Source of the DNA: GWC2-37-8 sp964485555
GTDB lineage: Bacteria; Patescibacteriota; Minisyncoccia; Moranbacterales; GWC2-37-73
DNA: 11,594 nucleotides
Direction of reading: 5' to 3'
NCBI GenBank assembly: GCA_964485555.1
Contig: CAZAJN010000023.1
Coordinates: 1-11,594 of the forward strand
Below, one piece after another: positions 6,652 through 11,594 of the stretch. Both the position numbers and the translations under genes were made by a program. Within the stretch, counting starts at the first letter, position 1. Each line of letters opens with the position of its first letter. The notes under the pieces were generated by a model. The model was not told the DNA's origin. It saw only the letters and a list, made by a program, of their open reading frames with translations, and made no database searches.

Positions 6652-8127
6652 TTACAATAAAGAATTTTTCCCTCGAACTTTTCTGTGATAAGTGATCGCA
6701 AAACGATGCGCCTCATCCATAATATGTTTGAGGAGATTTTTATCATCAAGAACATCTTTAATCGAATTTTTTAACTTGTCATTTGTAATTTGTTTGGAAT
6801 TTGTCATTTGTAATTTGAGATTTTTCCTGCTTGGTCCTTTAGCAACTCCTGCAATCGCAACAGCCAAGCCTAATTCTTCATATAACAATTTTTCGGCCAT
6901 ATTCAAATGACCCAAACCGCCATCTAGCAAAACCAAATCTGGCATGGGCCAATCATTTTTGAAACGCCTGAGCAAAACTTCTCTCATCATCCCCACATCA
7001 TTAGCACCCTTGATAGTTTTAATTTTAAATTTCCTATACTCAGATTTGTTCGGTTTTCCACCTGCCTGTCCGGTAGGCAGGTTCTCAAAAACCACCATCG
7101 AACCGACGGCGTGATCGCCGGAAATATTTGAAATGTCATAAGCCTCAATCCTAAAGACTCCTTCCATATTATTCTCTCCTGGACAGGAGAGATGTCCGGA
7201 GGACAGAGTGGTGGAGCGCTGTTCCATATTTGTCTCCTCAAAATCCCTGGTCATCAATGCCACGTCGCGAATATGCTCCAGCGCATAAATTTTGTTACGC
7301 AATGATGCTGCTTTTTCAAATTCCTGTTTTTTCGCACCAGCTTGCATTTCTTTTTCCAGCACCCTGAGCAAGCTTTTTTTCTTGCCTTCCAAAATCATTT
7401 TGATGCCACGGATATTTTTCTTATAATCAACTTTTGAAATTGCTCCTGCATAGGGCCCGGGACAAATGCCCAACTGAAAATCCAGACATCCTTTTTCACT
7501 TTGTTGCTTCAATGCATGAAATGGGAAAATCCTGCGCATGATTTTCAGGGCAACTTGCATCTGATGTTTGGAGGTGTACGGACCAAAAACAGCTGCTGGC
7601 TTATAGCTGCTAGCTTCTAGTTTTTTCGTTCGTAGATTCGAATTTGTTTCGTTGTTTCGTATCGGTTTATCCAAATCTGTTTTTCGCACAATCAAAATTC
7701 TAGGGAATTCTTCCTTTGTTATTACAAAATATGAAAAAGATTTGTCATCTTTTTCCAAAGTATTATATTTCGGCTGGTGCTTTTTGATCAGATTGCTCTC
7801 CAAAATCAAAGCTTCCAAAACTGAATCGGTCTGCTCAAAAGCAATATCAACAACTTGCGAAACCATTCGCCCAATCCATTCACTGCGCCCCACAACATTC
7901 GCAATCTTAATTATGTCATGCTGAACTTGTTTCAGCATCTCTGGATTCCGGATCCCATGCCTACCGGCAGGCAGGAAGTCCGGAATGACATTGCGGAAAT
8001 ACGACTGCACACGACTCTTGAGATTGGTCGCCTTTCCAATATATAAAAGCTCCTTATCCCCGCCATAGAAAAAATAAACGCCAGGCGCACTCGGTAACTC
8101 TTTGATTTTATTCGCTATAGTTGACAT
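6652..8127 (-). CDS. uvrC: Excinuclease ABC subunit C (short form with five repeat inserts)
   Basis: UvrC makes the two incisions around DNA lesions after loading by UvrA/UvrB. The N-terminal GIY-YIG nuclease shows GVY (16-18), YIG (29-31), R39 and E110. A UVR motif for UvrB contact lies at about 253-288. The RNase-H-like nuclease keeps the Asp-Asp-His triad D331 (YDISN), D402 (LDGG) and H474 (DEAHRFA). The protein has 491 residues against roughly 600 in most bacteria and ends shortly after HRKVRGKNS, so the C-terminal helix-hairpin-helix pair is absent; I see no remnant in 6484-6651. Only two of the four usual cysteines of the central region remain (C214, C222), with Y226 in place of the last. 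Five in-frame repeat inserts sit at residues ~47-72, 155-177, 299-322, 350-356 and 436-453. No Shine-Dalgarno site is visible. Confidence 0.95.
   Translation of the reverse strand: MSTIANKIKELPSAPGVYFFYGGDKELLYIGKATNLKSRVQSYFRNVIPDFLPAGRHGIRNPEMLKQVQHDIIKIANVVGRSEWIGRMVSQVVDIAFEQTDSVLEALILESNLIKKHQPKYNTLEKDDKSFSYFVITKEEFPRILIVRKTDLDKPIRNNETNSNLRTKKLEASSYKPAAVFGPYTSKHQMQVALKIMRRIFPFHALKQQSEKGCLDFQLGICPGPYAGAISKVDYKKNIRGIKMILEGKKKSLLRVLEKEMQAGAKKQEFEKAASLRNKIYALEHIRDVALMTRDFEETNMEQRSTTLSSGHLSCPGENNMEGVFRIEAYDISNISGDHAVGSMVVFENLPTGQAGGKPNKSEYRKFKIKTIKGANDVGMMREVLLRRFKNDWPMPDLVLLDGGLGHLNMAEKLLYEELGLAVAIAGVAKGPSRKNLKLQMTNSKQITNDKLKNSIKDVLDDKNLLKHIMDEAHRFAITYHRKVRGKNSLL
6769..6822 (-). repeat. Insert 5 in uvrC: 17-bp direct repeat, period 25
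   Basis: TTGTCATTTGTAATTTG occurs exactly at 6776-6792 and again at 6801-6817. It codes for the polar segment LQMTNSKQITNDKL at about residues 439-452, between the conserved AIAGVAKGPSRKN and the LKNSIKDVL stretch before DEAHRFA. Such Asn/Thr/Lys/Gln segments are absent from UvrC proteins as I know them. Confidence 0.7.
7060..7080 (-). repeat. Insert 4 in uvrC: clean 21-bp GC-rich module
   Basis: The plus strand at 7061-7081 begins CCTGCC and ends GGCAGG, a 6-bp inverted repeat in otherwise AT-rich DNA. It codes for LPTGQAG (350-356). Removing exactly these seven residues gives VVFENGKPNKSEYR, the normal UvrC sequence. The same module recurs, in opposite orientation, within insert 1 at about 7959-7975. 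Confidence 0.85.
7161..7238 (-). repeat. Insert 3 in uvrC: hairpin segment flanked by direct repeats
   Basis: Near-identical copies TTCCATATT...TCTCCT occur at 7161-7180 and 7221-7238, 60 bp apart. They give two NME motifs in the protein (300-302 and 320-322). Between them are nested hairpins: CTCTCCT/AGGAGAG (7174-7180 and 7185-7191) and GGACA/TGTCC (7181-7185 and 7193-7197). The translated core is RSTTLSSGHLSCPGE, just before the RNase-H-like domain. Confidence 0.75.
7597..7665 (-). repeat. Insert 2 in uvrC: low-complexity TTCG-type repeat
   Basis: This stretch is built from short recurring TCGTT, TTCG and AGCT-type words. It codes for about 23 polar residues (PIRNNETNSNLRTKKLEASS and three more, residues 155-177) between RKTDLDK and AAVFGPYTSK. 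In other UvrC proteins these two blocks are separated by only a few residues. Exact edges are uncertain. Confidence 0.65.
7912..7990 (-). repeat. Insert 1 in uvrC: three-way-junction palindromic element
   Basis: The outer pair is TGTC (7914-7917)/GACA (7987-7990). Inside are two hairpins: ATGCTGAA/TTCAGCAT (7918-7925 and 7931-7938) and ATTCCGGA/TCCGGAAT (7945-7952 and 7979-7986), the latter enclosing a GCCTACCGGCAGGCAGG module. It codes for about 26 residues (47-72, containing AGRHGIRNPEMLKQVQHD) within the GIY-YIG domain, after SYFRN. I recall very similar MLKQVQHD-type translations as recurrent intergenic repeats in CPR genomes; a search would confirm. Confidence 0.85.
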
Positions 8128-8149
8128 CGTATTGAAATAGGAGTATAAT
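8121..8149 (+). promoter_or_regulatory. Perfect consensus sigma-70-type promoter
   Basis: TTGACA (8121-8126), a 17-bp spacer and TATAAT (8144-8149) match the ideal promoter at all twelve positions with ideal spacing. Transcription would start near 8156, leaving a leader of about 70 nt before the start at 8226; a small GCCT/AGGC hairpin (8199-8211) precedes the Shine-Dalgarno site. The -35 box overlaps the first codons of uvrC on the other strand. Confidence 0.85.
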
Positions 8150-8225
8150 ATATAATACCTTAAAAATCACACACTGATCTCTGAATACTACAATTTTAGC
8201 CTGAATAAGGCAAAAGGAGAACGAG

Positions 8226-8588
8226 ATGAGACTAATAATAGATGATAAATTCGCAAGAAGTTGTCGGAAAATATTTTTATTTCTTATCTCCATCTATAGC
8301 ACCTGTTTATTGACAGCGCCACTATCCACGAGCAAGAATTTCCTGAGCGGCATGGAAGATATTCTGCAAAGCATATTCTTTCTGAAGCATTACAATCTTG
8401 AAGATATGACGTATTCTTATGCGCTTGGGATATTGATCGGTGAAGCTGCATTGATAATATTATTCATACTAGTGCTATTGGAAATCATATACCGTTTTAA
8501 ATGTATGCTGGCACCAAGAAGAAGTGCAAACAAAAATTGCAACACAACATTTAAAGGAGATTTTCATGAGAGTAAGACTGACAGCTGA
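8226..8588 (+). CDS. Small two-helix membrane protein, unknown function
   Basis: I do not recognise this 120-residue protein. It has a short basic N-terminus, a hydrophobic segment at about 15-32, a mixed loop (33-63), a second strong hydrophobic segment at about 65-90 and a basic, polar tail with cysteines C93 and C105. It probably spans the membrane twice with both ends inside, judged from the basic flanks. The Shine-Dalgarno site AGGAGA (8215-8220) is strong and correctly spaced, and a perfect promoter lies upstream, so the gene is very likely real and well expressed. It overlaps the next gene by 23 bp, which suggests coupled translation. It sits between uvrC and uvrA but on the opposite strand, so a repair role should not be assumed. 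Confidence 0.8.
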   Translation: MRLIIDDKFARSCRKIFLFLISIYSTCLLTAPLSTSKNFLSGMEDILQSIFFLKHYNLEDMTYSYALGILIGEAALIILFILVLLEIIYRFKCMLAPRRSANKNCNTTFKGDFHESKTDS

Positions 8589-8937
8589 ATTTCGAAACTT
8601 GTTGTCAAATTTGGAAAAGGCGATGACACTTCCAACCACCAGCACCATTGAACATGAGTACATGTCATCTGGGATTTCTTATTTCCGAAACCTTGAAGGC
8701 AAACCTTACTTCAATGACCGGGTTTTCAAAAGAGAAGTGAACGGGATGTGGATGGCCATGGAAAACTGCGCGCACCACTGCGGAAAAGAAGAAACGGCTC
8801 AAGTTTTCTGGAGCCTGCAAGCGGAATTCAAGAGACTCCATTTGACAAAGAGTCTCTACACTGCCCAAGAAGTGACCGGGTCATCTTTGAAAAATTTAAG
8901 GAGGCAACAGCGAGTCCAAAGTTACGATTACATTTAG
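8566..8937 (+). CDS. Small soluble protein with a CAHHC motif, unknown function
   Basis: I do not recognise this 123-residue protein. An in-frame ATG exists at 8524, but AAAGGAGA (8553-8560) sits just ahead of the ATG at 8566, so I take the latter as the start. No signal peptide or membrane segment is seen. The sequence looks mostly helical, with an aromatic and basic middle (FRNLEGKPYFNDRVFKREV, 40-58), a tight C68-A-H70-H71-C72 cluster that could bind a metal, and a Lys/Arg/Gln-rich end. It overlaps the upstream membrane-protein gene by 23 bp and is followed by a terminator, so the two form a closed two-gene operon and may work together, perhaps as a membrane anchor and a cytoplasmic partner. 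That pairing is inference. Confidence 0.8.
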   Translation: MRVRLTAEFRNLLSNLEKAMTLPTTSTIEHEYMSSGISYFRNLEGKPYFNDRVFKREVNGMWMAMENCAHHCGKEETAQVFWSLQAEFKRLHLTKSLYTAQEVTGSSLKNLRRQQRVQSYDYI

Positions 8938-8968
8938 AAGTTGCTTACTCAAAGAGTAGGTAGCTCGC

Positions 8969-9003
8969 ACCGATATGCACAGCAATGCGTATCGGTTTTT
9001 TTT
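8969..9003 (+). terminator. Rho-independent terminator of the two-gene operon
   Basis: ACCGATATGC (8969-8978) pairs with GCGTATCGGT (8987-8996), with one G-U pair and an 8-nt loop, followed by eight T (8996-9003). It lies 31 bp after the stop of the CAHHC protein. There is no matching A-run on the left side, so it is one-directional and does not serve uvrA arriving from the right. Confidence 0.9.
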
Positions 9004-9050
9004 ATCAGCAATTTAAATTTTTCATATCTCACATCGCGCATGATCCCCTT

Positions 9051-11594
9051 TTATTTCAGACTCTTCGGCTTCAACACCTTTCTCAAATACTCGGCCGTGT
9101 GACTCTCCTTGTAATATTTGATGATTTCCTCTGGAGGCCCAGTCACAATGACATTTCCTCCACCTTCGCCACCTTCTGGTCCCATGTCTATAATCCAATC
9201 GGCAGTTTTGATCACGTCCATATTGTGTTCAATCACCACCACGGTGTTTCCTGCATTCACCAGGCGATTGAGAACATTCAAAAGTTTTTTTATGTCGTCA
9301 AAATGAAGTCCTGTCGTTGGCTCATCCAAAATATACAGCGTGTCCCCTGTTGCTCGCCTGGAGAGTTCGCTGGCCAATTTGATTCTTTGCGCTTCACCTC
9401 CCGAAAGAGTGGTGGCGCTTTGTCCGAGTTCAATATATCCCAAACCGACTTCCTCCAAGACTGCCAAAGGATCATGAATTTTTGGAAACGCTTCAAAAAA
9501 TTCCACGCCTTCCGATACAGTCATCCCAAGAACATCTGCGATGTTCTTGTCCTTATATTTGACTTGCAGGGTTTCACTGTTATATCTTTTTCCGCTGCAA
9601 ACGTCACATGGTAGATAGACGTCAGGCATGAATTGCATTTCTATTTTCAAATATCCTTCACCGCTGCAATTGTCGCAACGTCCGCCAGCCACATTGAATG
9701 AAAATCTGCCCGGTCCATAACCTCTCAATTTGGCGTCTTTTGTTTTGGCGAAAAGCTCGCGGATGTGAGTGAACAACCCGGTATAGGTGGCTGGATTTGA
9801 ACGAGGCGTGCGACCAATTGGAGATTGATCGATCATGATAACTTTATTGATGTTTTCTATGCCGACAATTTCATTGTGACGAGCGGGGACGTCCAATGCC
9901 CGATGCAGCTTGTTTGCCAAGGCCTTGTACAAAGTGTCTTCAACCAAAGTAGATTTTCCCGATCCAGAAACGCCAGTCACGCAGGTCAGGACTTTGAGCG
10001 GAAACTCGACCGTGATGTTTTTCAAATTATGCTCACTTGCTCCACGCACCACTATGTTTTTTTTCTTGTTCACATTCCTCCTGAAAGTTGGCACATCAAT
10101 CTGAAGTTCGCCTCTGAGATATTTTCCAGTCAAAGATTTAGGATTATTTATGACCTCTTCCGGCGTGCCCTCGGCGATTATTTCTCCGCCATGTTTTCCG
10201 GCTCCTGGACCAATATCCACCAACCAATCAGCATGTCTCATCATTTCTTCATCATGTTCGATCACAATCAAGGTGTTTCCTATTTCCTGCAGATGCCGGA
10301 GAGTTTCGTTCAGCTTGGCATTGTCACGCGCGTGCAGACCAATCGAGGGTTCATCCAAAATATACAAAACTCCGACCAACTGCGATCCTATTTGAGATGC
10401 AAGACGGATGCGCTGTGATTCTCCTCCAGAAAGCGAATAAGCTGCGCGCCCCAGTGTCAGATAATCAAGACCGACATTATTCAAAAAAACTAAACGCGCA
10501 ACAATCTCCTTAAGAATTCTTCCCGCGATCAGATCTTGCCTGTTGGTAAGTTTCAATTTACTGAAAAATTCCACGCATTCCTTGATGCTCAAGGCCGATG
10601 CTCCATGGATGTTTTTCTCGCCAACCGTCACCAAAAGAACTTCGCTTTTATAGCGTGAACCTTTGCAGGTTGAACATGGTTTTTGTGACATATATTTTTC
10701 AATATCATCGCGCACTCCATCAGATGTTGTCGAGCGATATCTTTCTTCGAGCCACGTCACGATTCCACTCCAACGCACGTTGTAATGTCCGCCACCTCCG
10801 CGGGCGAAAAATTTCACGCGGATCATGTCGACGTCTTCATGCCCATATAGAAGAATGTCCAACTGCTTCTGAGTCAGATCTTTGATGCGTTTGTTGTCCG
10901 GGATGTGATAAAATTCTGTCACCGCCCTCAGCACACTTCCAATATAATTGTTGGGCTTGTAGCTCCAAGGCATCAAACCTCCCTCGGCGATCGTTTTGTT
11001 CTTGTCCGGAATCATGCGAGCAGGATCAATTTCCTTCTTCACCCCGAGTCCCTCGCAAGCCGCGCATGCGCCATAGGGAGAATTGAAAGAGAAAAGTCGC
11101 GGTTCAAGTTCTGGAAATTCAATGTCATGAATCGGGCAGGAAAGTTTCTGATTATATATCTGCTCAACAGTACAAAGCTCAGAGTTTTCAGTCTTTAGCT
11201 TTTGGCTTTTGGTTTTTTTTAAGCCCGATGACTGATTACTGGTTGCTGATGACTGATCCATGCATTTCACTTTCACAAGTCCCTGAGACAACCTCAGCGC
11301 CTTTTCCACTGCTTCAAAAATTCTGGAAATGTTTTCATCGCTGACTTGCACACGATCGACAATAATATCAATACTATGTTTTTTATATTTTTCCAATTTT
11401 ATTTCCTTGAAATCTTCCAGCTTAATCTGTTTACCATCAACAATTCCTTCTGAAAAACCTCTTTTCCACATGTCGTCCAAAAGTGCCAAATATTCACCTT
11501 TTCTTTCACGCACAATAGGTGAAAGAATTTCAATCGATTGTGACTTTCCTCCCCCGTCCCGCGCCGCCGCGCGGGCGTTTTCGCGGGGGGGGGG
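9051..11594 (-). CDS. uvrA: Excinuclease ABC subunit A, N-terminus missing at the window edge
   Basis: UvrA is the damage-sensing ATPase that loads UvrB. The frame stays open to the window end. A GTG at 11511-11513 is only an internal valine (SPIVRERKGEY is an internal UvrA block), so roughly the first 150 residues with the first Walker A motif lie outside. Numbering from that GTG: Zn-binding C126, C150, C153, C280 and C283; first signature LSGGE 361-365 and Walker B ILDEPS 385-390; second Walker A GVSGSGKST 514-522; C-terminal zinc finger C613/C616/C636/C639; second signature LSGGE 703-707 and Walker B ILDEPT 728-733. All catalytic motifs seen are intact. An insert of about 30 residues rich in Ser, Asn and Lys lies at about 85-114. 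The extreme end (beyond about 11553) translates to Pro/Ala/Arg/Gly-rich sequence unlike UvrA. Confidence 0.95.
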   Translation of the reverse strand, partial: PPPRENARAAARDGGGKSQSIEILSPIVRERKGEYLALLDDMWKRGFSEGIVDGKQIKLEDFKEIKLEKYKKHSIDIIVDRVQVSDENISRIFEAVEKALRLSQGLVKVKCMDQSSATSNQSSGLKKTKSQKLKTENSELCTVEQIYNQKLSCPIHDIEFPELEPRLFSFNSPYGACAACEGLGVKKEIDPARMIPDKNKTIAEGGLMPWSYKPNNYIGSVLRAVTEFYHIPDNKRIKDLTQKQLDILLYGHEDVDMIRVKFFARGGGGHYNVRWSGIVTWLEERYRSTTSDGVRDDIEKYMSQKPCSTCKGSRYKSEVLLVTVGEKNIHGASALSIKECVEFFSKLKLTNRQDLIAGRILKEIVARLVFLNNVGLDYLTLGRAAYSLSGGESQRIRLASQIGSQLVGVLYILDEPSIGLHARDNAKLNETLRHLQEIGNTLIVIEHDEEMMRHADWLVDIGPGAGKHGGEIIAEGTPEEVINNPKSLTGKYLRGELQIDVPTFRRNVNKKKNIVVRGASEHNLKNITVEFPLKVLTCVTGVSGSGKSTLVEDTLYKALANKLHRALDVPARHNEIVGIENINKVIMIDQSPIGRTPRSNPATYTGLFTHIRELFAKTKDAKLRGYGPGRFSFNVAGGRCDNCSGEGYLKIEMQFMPDVYLPCDVCSGKRYNSETLQVKYKDKNIADVLGMTVSEGVEFFEAFPKIHDPLAVLEEVGLGYIELGQSATTLSGGEAQRIKLASELSRRATGDTLYILDEPTTGLHFDDIKKLLNVLNRLVNAGNTVVVIEHNMDVIKTADWIIDMGPEGGEGGGNVIVTGPPEEIIKYYKESHTAEYLRKVLKPKSLK
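11172..11262 (-). repeat. Repeat insert inside uvrA
   Basis: GATGACTGAT occurs at 11227-11236 and 11248-11257 (period 21), next to a GCTTTTG tandem pair and a T-run near 11198-11220. The stretch codes for about 30 polar residues, including QSSATSNQSSGLKKTKSQK, between KALRLSQGLVKV and the QKLSCPIHD zinc region. UvrA proteins usually have only a short turn here. Confidence 0.7.
11553..11594. other. Abruptly GC-rich window end with poly-G, probable artefact
   Basis: The sequence changes from AT-rich coding DNA to almost pure G and C (CCGCGCCGCCGCGCGGG) and ends in ten consecutive G. The uvrA frame remains open through it, but the translation (Pro, Arg, Ala, Gly) does not resemble UvrA. This is typical of a contig edge with low-quality or chimeric bases. 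Confidence 0.65.

Noticed and set aside
6776..6817. Repeats with regular spacing as a CRISPR array
   Set aside because: Only two copies, inside a gene, with an 8-bp gap and no spacer-like unique sequence.
6987..7241. 84-codon alternative frame on the minus strand within uvrC
   Set aside because: It is a shadow of uvrC; the overlapping UvrC frame contains the conserved nuclease motifs.
8524..8565. Upstream ATG extending the CAHHC protein by 14 residues
   Set aside because: No ribosome site precedes it, while AAAGGAGA is correctly placed for the ATG at 8566.
11511..11513. GTG as the start of uvrA
   Set aside because: It lies inside the conserved SPIVRERKGEY block, well past the first Walker A region; the frame continues upstream.

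Overview
The window looks like a chromosomal piece of an AT-rich bacterium of the Candidate Phyla Radiation (Patescibacteria; Moranbacteria-like lineages are my guess from memory). The grounds are compact UvrA/UvrC genes interrupted by in-frame copies of intergenic-type repeats, minimal intergenic spacing, and a copper operon with a fused HMA/TauE-SafE/cupredoxin protein. UGA is used as a normal stop (ends at 647 and 8588), which argues against the UGA-glycine code of Gracilibacteria and Absconditabacteria. No 16S or other phylogenetic marker is present, so the lineage is inference.

Layout. Positions 1-81 may hold the last 26 codons of a plus-strand gene. Positions 82-358 hold no gene, but contain a 113-bp three-way-junction inverted-repeat element (199-311) and a bidirectional terminator (312-334). 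From 6483 down to 359, all on the minus strand, lies a copper-handling cluster: a small exported Cys-Cys protein (6046-6483), an HMA-TauE/SafE-cupredoxin-cupredoxin membrane fusion (4109-5950), a free HMA copper chaperone (3743-3949), a CopA-type Cu+ P-type ATPase with two HMA domains (647-3697) and a SHOCT-domain membrane peptide (359-586). Four HMA domains, two cupredoxin domains and several Cys/His clusters suggest a relay that binds copper in the cytoplasm, moves it through the membrane and buffers it outside. A 102-bp inverted-repeat element separates the fusion gene from the chaperone.

From 6652 to the right end are DNA repair genes: uvrC (6652-8127, minus) and uvrA (9051 to the window end, minus, N-terminus missing). 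Between them is a plus-strand pair of overlapping genes of unknown function (8226-8588 and 8566-8937). This pair has a perfect consensus sigma-70-type promoter whose -35 box overlaps the uvrC start, strong Shine-Dalgarno sites and its own terminator.

The most striking signal is that all three large conserved enzymes (CopA, UvrC, UvrA) carry in-frame insertions that look like intergenic repeats translated as protein. UvrC alone has five, totalling about 100 of its 491 residues, and one of them removes cleanly as 21 bp. The pattern resembles the palindromic elements found inside Rickettsia proteins. The last ~40 bp of the window are abruptly GC-rich and end in ten G, and are probably not trustworthy sequence.
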